Source: Candidatus Saccharimonadota bacterium
GTDB taxonomy: Bacteria > Patescibacteriota > Saccharimonadia > UBA4664
Direction of reading: 5' to 3'
Assembly (NCBI GenBank): GCA_029288275.1
Contig: JARIHM010000004.1
Coordinates: 1-16,229 of the forward strand
DNA length: 16,229 bases
Of this stretch, positions 6,782 through 13,835 are shown one piece after another. Under the pieces are notes generated by a model. The model searched no databases and had not been told where the DNA came from. It saw only the letters and a program-made list of their open reading frames with translations. Positions within the stretch are counted from its first letter, which is position 1, and every line of letters starts with the position of its first letter. The position numbers and the translations under genes were made by a program.

Positions 6782-8167
6782 ATGCCTACTGCAACCAATC
6801 AAACCGGACATATTATTCAAGTTGTCGGCGTAGTTGTCGACGCGGAGTTTGCGGCCGGATCCCTGCCAGCCATCTACGACGCGCTGACAGTTAAGCTCGG
6901 CGAGCGCACCCTCCACCTGGAAGTTGCTCAGCATCTTAGCGAAACCACGGTACGGGCCATCGCGCTCGCTACCACTGATGGCCTGCGCCGGGGCGACGAA
7001 GTTACCGCTACTGGTGCGCCCATTAGCGTGCCCGTCGGCGACGCTACCCAAGGCCGCATGTTCAACGTAGTCGGCGAGCCGATCGATGGCCAGCCGGCCC
7101 CCAAGGACGTCCATCTGGCCTCCATTCACCGCGACCCGCCCACACTGGCCGAGCAAAGTGGCAAGGTCGAAATCCTCGAGACCGGCATTAAGGTCATCGA
7201 CCTCATCTGCCCTATCACCAAGGGCGGTAAGGTTGGTCTGTTCGGCGGCGCAGGCGTAGGTAAAACGGTTCTAATCCAAGAGTTTATCCATAATATCGCC
7301 AAATTCCACAGCGGCAACTCGGTCTTTGCCGGCGTCGGCGAGCGTACTCGTGAGGGCAACGACCTCTATGACGAAATGCGCGAATCCGGTACGCTCGATA
7401 AAACTAGCCTCGTGTTCGGCCAAATGAACGAGCCACCGGGCGCGCGTCTGCGCGTTGGCCTGACCGGCCTCACACTGGCCGAAGGTTTCCGCGATCAGGG
7501 CAAGGATGTGTTGCTGTTCATCGATAACATCTTCCGCTTTACCCAGGCCGGCGCCGAGGTATCGGCCCTGCTCGGCCGCCTGCCCAGCGCCGTGGGCTAC
7601 CAGCCCAACCTGCAGCAGGAAATGGGCGCTCTCCAGGAGCGTATCACCTCTACTAAAACTGGCTCCATCACCAGCGTGCAGGCCGTGTATGTGCCGGCTG
7701 ACGACCTCACCGACCCAGCTCCGGCTACCACCTTTGCTCACCTCGATTCTACGATCGTACTCAACCGTGCGCTCACCGAGCTCGGTCTCTACCCGGCTGT
7801 CGACCCACTCGACTCCAGCTCCACCATTCTCGATCCGGCCATCGTGGGCGAAGAACACTATACCGTGGCTCGCGAGGTCCAGCGAATTTTGCAGCGCTAC
7901 AAGGATCTGCAAGACATCATCGCCATCCTTGGCATGGAGGAACTCAGCGAAGAGGACAAGCAGACCGTAGCCCGTGCCCGTCGCATCCAGCGCTTCCTCA
8001 CCCAGCCATTTGCCGTGGCCGAGACCTTCACCGGTCACCCGGGCGTGTACGTGAAGCTTGAAGACACCATTGCTGGCTTCCGCGAGATCCTGGATGGCAA
8101 GCATGACGACAAGCCAGAATCTGCCTTCTACATGAAGGCCGGCATTGGCGACGTAAAGGCCGCCTAA
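6782..8167 (+). CDS. atpD: F-type ATP synthase subunit beta (catalytic)
   Basis: The catalytic F1 subunit binds ADP and phosphate and releases ATP as gamma turns. With the ATG at 6782 the protein has 461 residues. It shows the P-loop GGAGVGKT (155-162), catalytic glutamate E187 in GERTREGNDLY, Walker B aspartate D248 in the FIDNIFRFTQ segment, and the E-L-S-E-E-D loop (387-392). An earlier in-frame ATG at 6770 would overlap atpG, but the GGAG at 6772-6775 lies six bases before the 6782 start and is the natural ribosome site for it. Everything expected is intact, and the stop overlaps the atpC start by one base. Confidence 0.97.
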   Translation: MPTATNQTGHIIQVVGVVVDAEFAAGSLPAIYDALTVKLGERTLHLEVAQHLSETTVRAIALATTDGLRRGDEVTATGAPISVPVGDATQGRMFNVVGEPIDGQPAPKDVHLASIHRDPPTLAEQSGKVEILETGIKVIDLICPITKGGKVGLFGGAGVGKTVLIQEFIHNIAKFHSGNSVFAGVGERTREGNDLYDEMRESGTLDKTSLVFGQMNEPPGARLRVGLTGLTLAEGFRDQGKDVLLFIDNIFRFTQAGAEVSALLGRLPSAVGYQPNLQQEMGALQERITSTKTGSITSVQAVYVPADDLTDPAPATTFAHLDSTIVLNRALTELGLYPAVDPLDSSSTILDPAIVGEEHYTVAREVQRILQRYKDLQDIIAILGMEELSEEDKQTVARARRIQRFLTQPFAVAETFTGHPGVYVKLEDTIAGFREILDGKHDDKPESAFYMKAGIGDVKAA

Positions 8168-8586
8168 TGCACTTCGAGCTCCTCACCTTAACCGGCGCGC
8201 GTTTCCAGGGCCAGATAGCCGAAGTTAGCCTGCGCACCGCCACCGGCGAGATCGGCGTATTGCCACATCACGAACCGCTCACTACCCTGGTGGCAGCCGG
8301 TCCAGTGACCGTGCGCCCTATGAACGGCGGCCAGCCAGAGCTGTTCGCTGTGTTTGGCGGGCTCCTTGAGATTAATGCTGATAACACCGCCCGCCTCCTG
8401 GCCGATGAGGCCGAGCATGCCGATGACCTGGTAGAGAGCGAGATACAAACCGCCATTGCCATGGCGCGCGAGCTCAAGGCCAAAGCCAAAGACAAGCATG
8501 CCCTGCAGCGCGCCGAAGAGCTGATCGATCGCCACGAGGTGCGGCTGGAGGTAGCCCACCTCAAGCGCCGGCACCGTAGCCGTTAA
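8167..8586 (+). CDS. atpC: F-type ATP synthase subunit epsilon
   Basis: The 139-residue protein has an N-terminal beta-sandwich (about 1-85) with the family motif G-E-I-G-V-L-P-x-H (27-35) and a charged two-helix C-terminal domain (about 88-137). Epsilon binds the gamma shaft and c-ring, and its helices can act as a brake on ATP hydrolysis. The very basic C-terminal tail (K-R-R-H-R-S-R) is slightly unusual. It is the last gene of the operon and overlaps atpD by one base. Downstream there is a hairpin, but its U-tract lies on the opposite strand, so no clear plus-strand terminator was seen. Confidence 0.93.
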   Translation: MHFELLTLTGARFQGQIAEVSLRTATGEIGVLPHHEPLTTLVAAGPVTVRPMNGGQPELFAVFGGLLEINADNTARLLADEAEHADDLVESEIQTAIAMARELKAKAKDKHALQRAEELIDRHEVRLEVAHLKRRHRSR

Positions 8587-8590
8587 AAAA

Positions 8591-8619
8591 TCCTGGCTTG
8601 CCACAGGGGCAAACCAGGA
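8591..8619 (-). terminator. Rho-independent terminator of the 91-residue unknown gene
   Basis: A 12-bp stem (TCCTGG-x-TTGCC with its complement) encloses a 5-nt loop and is followed on the minus strand by six T residues. The single non-Watson-Crick position is a G-U pair in minus-strand RNA but a C-A mismatch in plus-strand RNA, so it works best for the minus-strand transcript. It starts nine bases after the stop at 8628. Confidence 0.85.
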
Positions 8620-8627
8620 CAACAGTG

Positions 8628-8903
8628 CTACATGAGTTTCCTAAGCTCTTTCAGGAATCTCTGACCAGCCCTCCGGCGTAACGCCTCCGGCTCCTTCGAC
8701 CCAAGCCAAAAGGCCTTTCGCAGCGATTGGTAAGTATAGGTGATCCTAACCGCTCCATGCGAGTCGATCTCATACCTAGGCTTACCCGGCATTTTCTTGG
8801 CCGCTGCTTCACCGTGTTTCTTAAGCTGGTCGCCTTCCGACACGGTTTGAGCCAAGATAACTATCATTGGGTAGCCATCGGTGCTATGCCCAGTTATTTT
8901 CAT
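8628..8903 (-). CDS. Small basic protein of unknown function
   Basis: A 91-residue open frame with no family I recognise. It is rich in Lys and Arg (basic C-terminal helix R-R-R-A-G-Q-R-F-L-K-E-L-R-K), contains likely beta-strands in the middle (residues about 42-58), and has no signal peptide or membrane helix. A nucleic-acid-binding or small toxin-like role is conceivable but not shown. The gene is supported by an AAAAGGTG ribosome site about seven bases before the ATG, a strong promoter at 9037-9065, and a terminator just after its stop. Its ATG overlaps the stop of a 24-codon upstream ORF (ATGA), so it may be translated by coupling. Confidence 0.7.
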   Translation of the reverse strand: MKITGHSTDGYPMIVILAQTVSEGDQLKKHGEAAAKKMPGKPRYEIDSHGAVRITYTYQSLRKAFWLGSKEPEALRRRAGQRFLKELRKLM

Positions 8904-8974
8904 TTCTTTTCACCTTTTGGTCTGCCGCGCCGGCAGAGAGCACCTTCTACCCAGTTGGCAGACTGTATTTTCAT
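8900..8974 (-). CDS. Possible 24-residue leader ORF upstream of the 91-residue gene
   Basis: The ORF runs from an ATG at 8974 to a TGA that overlaps the ATG of the next gene by four bases. It has a GAGG about eight bases before its start. It encodes a basic peptide ending in R-P-K-G-E-K-K and both it and the downstream gene begin with the same nine bases (ATGAAAATA). A perfect 7-bp inverted repeat (8921-8937) lies inside it, just before the ribosome site of the 91-residue gene. It may be a regulatory leader peptide or simply chance; there is no homology evidence. Confidence 0.4.
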   Translation of the reverse strand: MKIQSANWVEGALCRRGRPKGEKK

Positions 8975-9036
8975 GAGCTAACCTCGCGCTCCGCTTCTTG
9001 CCTCATGGTGGGCCTGTTGGCAACTGAGCCGGGAGC

Positions 9037-9065
9037 ATTATAGCGTCAAATGTGCTCGTTGTCAG
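9037..9065 (-). promoter_or_regulatory. Promoter for the 91-residue gene (divergent pair)
   Basis: On the minus strand CTGACA (9060-9065, 5 of 6 to consensus) and a perfect TATAAT (9037-9042) are 17 bases apart. Transcription from about 9030 leaves a leader of roughly 125 nt that contains two tiny ORFs and a hairpin. The -35 overlaps the -35 of the plus-strand promoter. Confidence 0.7.
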
Positions 9066-9087
9066 CCCAGACTGAGCTCTCTATAAT
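9059..9087 (+). promoter_or_regulatory. Promoter for the polysaccharide deacetylase, likely leaderless
   Basis: TTGTCA (9059-9064, 5 of 6) and a perfect TATAAT (9082-9087) are 17 bases apart. The ATG at 9095 follows after exactly seven bases, so the transcript should start at or one base before the start codon. Confidence 0.75.
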
Positions 9088-9094
9088 AAAAGGG

Positions 9095-10171
9095 ATGCAT
9101 AAGACCATACTGCGGATGCTCGCCTGGCGAGTTAACCAAGCGATTTTATTTAGTGTGCTCTGTTTGGTTATGCTTGGTAGTATCCTAGCGCTGGGCTATA
9201 CCTGGCCCCAGCCCACAGCCGATGCCGCTAACGGCCAGCAAACACCGCATCAGCTGCGCCTCGCGCTAGGCAAGCTTGACGCGGCAGCGCGCACCCTGCA
9301 AGACCGCCAGACCCAGGTTCATCAACAGCTAGTGTCGGCTAGCAGTTTGCAAATGAGCCTGTCGCGCATTCAGCTCGAGATCGCCCAATCACAGTTCGCC
9401 AAAGCCAAAACCGACATCGCCGCGCTCACCAGTTCCATCAACGGCTGGAACAACCAGCTCAATCTCGTAAGTCACGAAGCCGTACACGGTACCCCACTGC
9501 CGCCTGTGGCTGGTCAGCAGTTTATTCCGATCGTGCTTTATCATGATCCACCACCCAATCTGGCGCAGCAGCTCGATTATTTGGATCAGCATGGCTACAC
9601 CACCGTTGATCTTGACCAGGTAGCCGCAGCTCTCAACGGCACAGCCACATTACCTCCCCGGTCGATTGTCCTTACCTTTGATGACGGTTTTGCCAGCCAA
9701 ATGACTGCCTTTACCCTTCTTCAGCAGCGTCATATGAAGGCCACTTTTTACATTATTAACGGTGGACCAGCCAGTCGCTGGTGTATTGGTGCTGGGCGGC
9801 GCTACGGCGATCCGCTGCAACCGCCGAGCGGATGTGGCGACGCTTATCTCACCTGGGACCAAGTACGCCAGCTCGATCATTCTGGTCTCATTACCATTGG
9901 TGGTCACACGCTCGACCACCCAAATCTAGCCTCTCTATCGCCCGATGAGCAGCGTCACGAGATTATCGACTCCAAAGCCGGCATTGAGCAAGAGATTGGC
10001 CACTCCATCCGCCACTTTGCCTATCCTTATGGCGATTATAACCAGACCACCATTGATATTGTGAGACAGGCCGGCTATGTGACGGCCGTTACTACCCAGC
10101 CCGGCGACTATCAAACCCCCAGTGCGCCTTACACACTACACCGGATTCGCGATACGCTTAGTCTACCTTAG
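9095..10171 (+). CDS. Membrane-anchored polysaccharide deacetylase (NodB-fold, carbohydrate esterase 4 type)
   Basis: From the ATG at 9095 the protein has 358 residues. It has one N-terminal membrane anchor (about 17-36), a Gln/Ala/Leu-rich probable coiled coil (about 52-125), then a NodB-type domain (about 143-358). The metal-binding signature is visible as TFDDG (194-198) with H271 and H275 in G-H-T-L-D-H. The Y-P-Y-G motif (310-313) and the L-H-R-I motif (348-351) are also present. Such enzymes remove acetyl groups from N-acetylglucosamine in peptidoglycan or exopolysaccharide outside the cell; the substrate here is unknown. A longer frame begins at 9050, but that start lies upstream of the -35 box of the promoter at 9059-9087, so 9095 is preferred. 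Confidence 0.9.
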   Translation: MHKTILRMLAWRVNQAILFSVLCLVMLGSILALGYTWPQPTADAANGQQTPHQLRLALGKLDAAARTLQDRQTQVHQQLVSASSLQMSLSRIQLEIAQSQFAKAKTDIAALTSSINGWNNQLNLVSHEAVHGTPLPPVAGQQFIPIVLYHDPPPNLAQQLDYLDQHGYTTVDLDQVAAALNGTATLPPRSIVLTFDDGFASQMTAFTLLQQRHMKATFYIINGGPASRWCIGAGRRYGDPLQPPSGCGDAYLTWDQVRQLDHSGLITIGGHTLDHPNLASLSPDEQRHEIIDSKAGIEQEIGHSIRHFAYPYGDYNQTTIDIVRQAGYVTAVTTQPGDYQTPSAPYTLHRIRDTLSLP

Positions 10172-10292
10172 CTCAAGTCTCGGTGAAGTGCAGGAGGCTC
10201 GAGCAATAGTCTTGAGCACCGAGCGCGGCCGAATCCTGCTTGAATTAGAAGCTCAGGCGTACCGCGACAGTGCTGCTCGCGCTAAGCGGTGT
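10172..10292. other. Convergent intergenic region with interleaved inverted repeats
   Basis: This stretch separates the convergent deacetylase and kinase-operon ends. GCTCAAG (10171-10177) can pair with CTTGAGC (10211-10217), and CTCGGTG (10179-10185) with CACCGAG (10217-10223), in an interleaved A-B-A'-B' order. The palindrome GCTCGAGC (10197-10204) lies in the loop. There is no clear U-tract. A short plus-strand frame ending at 10304 exists but has no convincing start. Confidence 0.3.
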
Positions 10293-10472
10293 TTAGCGGC
10301 CTAAGCTCATGGCAAACGCGTAGGCTGCAAACAGCACCGAAAACAGCCATACGCCCCAGCGGTAACTGCGGTCAGGATTGAACGTCCAGCGATGGATTAG
10401 TCGTTCCAGGCCGAGGAGCACTATAAAACTCGCCCCGAATACCACCACCGCCAGCAAGGCCGATTCAAGCAT
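10293..10472 (-). CDS. 59-residue two-helix membrane protein coupled to a response regulator
   Basis: A minus-strand frame starts with ATG at 10472, overlapping the end of the upstream response-regulator gene by eight bases, and ends at 10293. It encodes 59 residues with two hydrophobic segments (about 4-21 and 40-57) separated by a basic, aromatic linker containing R-L-I-H-R-W. Both ends probably face the same side of the membrane. It is too short for confident family assignment. The tight overlap and shared strand make it likely to be the third gene of the kinase-regulator operon, possibly a membrane partner of the regulator or kinase. Function is unknown. Confidence 0.65.
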   Translation of the reverse strand: MLESALLAVVVFGASFIVLLGLERLIHRWTFNPDRSYRWGVWLFSVLFAAYAFAMSLGR

Positions 10473-10896
10473 GGGCCGGCGCGTCGTCCAGGCCGAGCTT
10501 CGTATTAATCATATTGAGCACCTCGCGTGGTGTGAGCTCGGCCTTTACCAGATACTCGGCGCCAAAGCTCTGAGCCTTTTGACGATCGGCCAGCTCCGAT
10601 GAATTCGTCAGGACGATTACCGGCATGGTACTAAAATCAAAGCCATCATTCTGCAATGCGCCCAGTACTTCCAAGCCGCTTAGCTCGGGCATATTAATAT
10701 CGAGCACAGCCAGATTCGGATGCTCGGCCTTAATCGCCTCAAAGGCGTCCCGGCCATTATTCTTTAGAATTACCTGAAAACCAGCACCCTCTAGTTTGAT
10801 CTCGTACATACGCGAGATAAACGGATCATCTTCGGCAATCAGAATGGTTTTGCCTGCCCCAAGCTGCGTATCGGTAGTAGATTCGGCTGTGGCCAT
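10465..10896 (-). CDS. Single-domain response regulator (CheY-like receiver)
   Basis: The 143-residue protein is a receiver domain with no output domain. The acidic pocket D23-D24, phosphorylation site D66 (V-L-D-I-N-M-P), T97 and conserved K118 are all present. A short polar N-terminal extension (1-15) precedes the fold. The gene starts three bases after the histidine kinase stop, with an AAGGAG site about nine bases before its ATG, so the kinase is its obvious partner. Without a DNA-binding domain it should act through protein contacts. It shares a V-K-A-E-x-T-P-x-E-V signature after the conserved lysine with the second regulator at 14373-14759, implying paralogy. Confidence 0.93.
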   Translation of the reverse strand: MATAESTTDTQLGAGKTILIAEDDPFISRMYEIKLEGAGFQVILKNNGRDAFEAIKAEHPNLAVLDINMPELSGLEVLGALQNDGFDFSTMPVIVLTNSSELADRQKAQSFGAEYLVKAELTPREVLNMINTKLGLDDAPAHA

Positions 10897-10899
10897 GCG

Positions 10900-13080
10900 C
10901 TACGACTCCTTTGCGGTTACGGCCCGAGGTTTGGGGCGGTGCTTGGGTTTAGGCTTGAGCGGAAGCTCAAATCCAAACACCGAGCCCTTGCCTTCGGTGC
11001 TCTCAAATATAATTGTACCATCCTGATCTTCTACTACCCGCTTGGCCAGATACAATCCCAGTCCCGTACCATCCGGGCGCACTTCTTGGGCATTGCCGGC
11101 CCGGAAGAACTTGGTAAACAGCTTCTTTTTTTCGGCCTCGGGCACACCAATGCCGGTATCCCGCACTTCCAGCCGTACTTGGTCTCCCGCCTGCCGCAGC
11201 GATACCTTTACACTACCAACCTGAGTGTAATAAATGGCATTATCAATAAAATTCATGATCACCTGGCGGGTCTTATTCTCATCCAGCTCCACTAGCGGAA
11301 ATGATGGGCTGGGTTTTTCGAACACCAGCTGGATGCCCTTGGCCGCAGCATGGCTTTGCAATTGACGGACTTCATCGGCCACCATCTGCACCACGTCGGT
11401 AGGTTTGGTTTGGATGAGGAAGCGGCCAGCGCTTAGGCGGCTCACGTTGAGCAGATCGGAAATCAGGTTAACCATCCGCTCCGAGGAACCAAAGGCATAG
11501 CCGGCAAACTCCTTTTGCGCCGCCGTCATCCGCCCGGCATCACCTTCCAACATCATGCTCAAATAGCCCTTGATGGTAGTGAGCGGGGTACGCAGCTGGT
11601 GCGAGGCCATGCTAATGAACTCATCTTTGGCATGGTCAAGCTCCTTGAGGTGCCGGTTGGCCACTCGTAGCCGAGACGTCGCGTGATCCACCCGCTGCTG
11701 CAATGTAATGTTGAATTGCGAGATCTCTTCATAGGCCTTGGCATTCAAAATCGCCACCGCCAGCTCCTTGCCGATGATCTCCAACAGCTCAATATCCTGG
11801 TTGGAATAAATATCGCCCGACAGCTTATCGCCCAGTAGCAGGTAACCCACAAACTCCTCCCGGGTATGCAGCGACACCGATACCCGCACGCCGTGCTCCT
11901 CCATCAGGCTTTTGCGAGAACCGGTTTCCAACTCATCGGCCACCAGGAGCATTTCGTCCAGCTGGCGCAACTCCGGCGCCACCATCAATCGCTTCGGCAG
12001 GGGCCCAAAGTGCTCGATGCGGTAAACACGGTCATGATGAAATATCACCAGCTGGCCAAACTGAATGTGCACATCATGACACAGCTGCGTCAGACTGCGC
12101 TTTAAAATCCGGTCGAGATCAAGCTCTGACACTAGAACCTTGGTAAATTCGTTGAGCACAACCTGCGAATCATAGCTATCGCGATAAAAAATGCGGTTTG
12201 TAATCTTCTCGAAGAAGCGGCGCAGGGGCTGGAAGGTGAAGGCTAGCACCACAGCCAGCAGCGTATAGGTACTTCCCTGCCCTATGGAGGTAATATTCTT
12301 ACCGAAGAACACCTGGCTCACACTAAAGATGGTCACTGCATAGAGGCCGGCCAGGGTAATTAGGAGCAATAAGTAGGCAATTGACCGGGCCACCACCAGG
12401 CGAATATCGAGAAAGCGGTGACGGATAATGGCATATGCCAGGAAAACGGAAAACAATACACCCGCAAATGCCCCATATTGCGAATAGACCGACGATCCAA
12501 ATATTAACGATAAGAACACATTAGTTACCAGTCCCCATATCGTAGCGAGTGATGTCCCTAGAAGAATATATCGACTCTGCACGCGCTCAAGGCCACGCGA
12601 ACGTCGATAATGGCTATACAGCTGGATAATCGCTGCTATCATGCCAACAACAAAGTAGGTTAAAAACAGGCCATAGAGCGAGCCGTGGGTAATGTCATAG
12701 CCAAGCAAGTTCCCCGCTTGTTCCCGTGGTCTCACGCCGGCTACGATAAGTGGCGTAAAGGCAAATGCTAAAATTACGACCGATAGGAGGCTAAAGAACC
12801 GCTGATACGACAGCTTTATAGGGCGGCTAACTAATCGCTGCACCAAGAACCAAAAGCTAAAGACAATTAGGATCGGGCCAACAAATACCAACCGGTTCCA
12901 CAACAATACCTCGGCGGTGGACTGGTCTGAGATCAGGCTAGTGATTGTCCATAAGGAAATTCCAGCGATACTTAAGGACAGATAACGGTTGATAGCCGAT
13001 CGCGGATTTTTGACCAACACCAAACTGGCAATCGCTAGCTCAACGATAATAATTACAAGCTTGAGGAACAAAAACACCAT
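10900..13080 (-). CDS. Membrane sensor histidine kinase with 7TM-type sensor and GAF-like region
   Basis: The 726-residue protein has about eight or nine hydrophobic helices between residues 1 and 285. The segment around 198-227 (Y-S-Q-Y-G ... A-Y-A-I-I-R-H-R-F-L-D-I) resembles the 7TM histidine-kinase sensor domain. A GAF-like region follows (about 308-450), then a coiled coil (about 452-485), the dimerisation helix with phospho-acceptor H494 (S-H-Q-L-R-T-P), and the ATPase domain. The latter has an N-box around N610-N614, D-T-G-I-G (641-645) and G-T-G-L-G-L (671-676). The C-terminus ends in a Lys/Pro/Arg tail. It should autophosphorylate and pass phosphate to the regulator encoded immediately downstream. 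No Shine-Dalgarno site precedes the ATG. The ligand is unknown. Confidence 0.93.
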   Translation of the reverse strand: MVFLFLKLVIIIVELAIASLVLVKNPRSAINRYLSLSIAGISLWTITSLISDQSTAEVLLWNRLVFVGPILIVFSFWFLVQRLVSRPIKLSYQRFFSLLSVVILAFAFTPLIVAGVRPREQAGNLLGYDITHGSLYGLFLTYFVVGMIAAIIQLYSHYRRSRGLERVQSRYILLGTSLATIWGLVTNVFLSLIFGSSVYSQYGAFAGVLFSVFLAYAIIRHRFLDIRLVVARSIAYLLLLITLAGLYAVTIFSVSQVFFGKNITSIGQGSTYTLLAVVLAFTFQPLRRFFEKITNRIFYRDSYDSQVVLNEFTKVLVSELDLDRILKRSLTQLCHDVHIQFGQLVIFHHDRVYRIEHFGPLPKRLMVAPELRQLDEMLLVADELETGSRKSLMEEHGVRVSVSLHTREEFVGYLLLGDKLSGDIYSNQDIELLEIIGKELAVAILNAKAYEEISQFNITLQQRVDHATSRLRVANRHLKELDHAKDEFISMASHQLRTPLTTIKGYLSMMLEGDAGRMTAAQKEFAGYAFGSSERMVNLISDLLNVSRLSAGRFLIQTKPTDVVQMVADEVRQLQSHAAAKGIQLVFEKPSPSFPLVELDENKTRQVIMNFIDNAIYYTQVGSVKVSLRQAGDQVRLEVRDTGIGVPEAEKKKLFTKFFRAGNAQEVRPDGTGLGLYLAKRVVEDQDGTIIFESTEGKGSVFGFELPLKPKPKHRPKPRAVTAKES

Positions 13081-13090
13081 AAGTAGTTTT

Positions 13091-13117
13091 ACTCTACCAT
13101 ACGAAAAAGGGAGTCAA
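13091..13117 (-). promoter_or_regulatory. Weak candidate promoter for the histidine kinase operon
   Basis: On the minus strand TTGACT (13112-13117) lies inside the upstream terminator stem, and TAGAGT (13091-13096) follows after 15 bases, ten bases before the kinase ATG. The spacing is short and the -10 imperfect. A second option is TATGGT (13096-13101) with TTATTA 17 bases upstream. The lack of a ribosome site fits a near-leaderless message. Confidence 0.3.
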
Positions 13118-13139
13118 CTAATAAAATAGTTGACTCCCT
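13108..13139 (-). terminator. Rho-independent terminator after the acyltransferase-like gene
   Basis: A perfect 13-bp stem (AGGGAGTCAACTA and its complement) surrounds a 6-nt AT loop and is followed on the minus strand by five T residues. It begins four bases after the stop at 13143 and separates that gene pair from the kinase operon. Confidence 0.88.
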
Positions 13140-13142
13140 CTC

Positions 13143-13835
13143 CTAGGCCACGGCCGAGGCCGTGTCTCCAGGATGCGTGAAACCGGGACGGTGTTCAACT
13201 TCCAGCCCTTCCAGGAAGTACTCGACGAGTTCTGGATCGCGAGCCATCATGTAGTCCGGCTGCTGCCGCAGATCGAGGACCGCCGGCACCGTGGGCGAGC
13301 CCAGGTATACTGCTGTCTCACCAATCTGCCGGAAGCAGAAGTGGAACACGTTGACGAAGATCTTATACAGTCCCTCGTCCACCGAGGCCAGCCAGTAGAT
13401 CCGCGCTTTGCGACGGCAGACTTCCTGCCACACGAATCGGTAGAGGCCCGGTCCCAGTGAAAAGATCTCGCCGACCGCCTTTTGATCCACGGCCAGGCCA
13501 GAGAGCTCCTCTGCGTTGTCCGCCTTCAGATCAGGCGCGAACTGACGCCAATTCTCATAGAGTTGAAACTCCGTGAGAGCCGGAAATCCCAGCGGATTGT
13601 GAGGGATCATCCGAATGGTGCCGTCAATGGAACCGGTCGTGATGTTCTCGGCTACCGCGTAACGTGCGTATCGCCAATACGGATCCTCACGAATCCGCCC
13701 TTGTTCGTCGAGTTCTTCTTGCTTGATGTAGCCGGCAGTGCCGTAACGAAGACCGTGAAGCCGGCGCGCGGCTTCGATGGTTTCAGTGTCATCGGCCCAA
13801 CGGTAACGGTGGTTCTTGCTAAGTAATGGGCGCAT
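13143..13835 (-). CDS. GNAT-fold acyltransferase resembling LuxI / FeeM-type N-acyl synthases
   Basis: The 230-residue protein follows the layout of the autoinducer-synthase and N-acyl-amino-acid-synthase branch of the GNAT fold. It has an early R30-Y31 with a following helix and strands W55 to V61. The G-T-I-R segment (72-75) matches the family 'GxxR' strand, and an E110-L-S-G-L-A-V segment aligns with the usual E-(I/V)-S-R-(L/F)-A-V motif. A C-terminal I-G-E-T-A-V-Y-L-G-S strand region (171-180) also fits. The usual Arg after Ser is Gly113 here. Such enzymes join an acyl chain to an amino acid or S-adenosylmethionine. A perfect AAGGAGGTGA precedes the ATG, which overlaps the upstream membrane-protein gene by 17 bases. 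The assignment is by pattern only; substrate and donor are unknown, and another GNAT-like role is possible. Confidence 0.6.
   Translation of the reverse strand: MRPLLSKNHRYRWADDTETIEAARRLHGLRYGTAGYIKQEELDEQGRIREDPYWRYARYAVAENITTGSIDGTIRMIPHNPLGFPALTEFQLYENWRQFAPDLKADNAEELSGLAVDQKAVGEIFSLGPGLYRFVWQEVCRRKARIYWLASVDEGLYKIFVNVFHFCFRQIGETAVYLGSPTVPAVLDLRQQPDYMMARDPELVEYFLEGLEVEHRPGFTHPGDTASAVA

Noticed and set aside
7271..8104. 277-codon open frame antisense to atpD
   Set aside because: It lies wholly opposite a conserved catalytic subunit. The long frame follows from the GC-rich codon pattern of atpD, and it has no ribosome site or recognisable domain.
9050..9094. Fifteen-residue N-terminal extension of the deacetylase
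   Set aside because: It starts upstream of both promoter hexamers, so that codon would not be in the transcript. The ATG at 9095 starts directly before the basic end and membrane anchor.
10122..10304. 60-codon plus-strand frame after the deacetylase
   Set aside because: Its first third overlaps the deacetylase coding end, its start is a GTG with no ribosome site, and its end overlaps the minus-strand 59-residue gene. The AGGAGG at 10192-10197 is not well spaced to any start codon.
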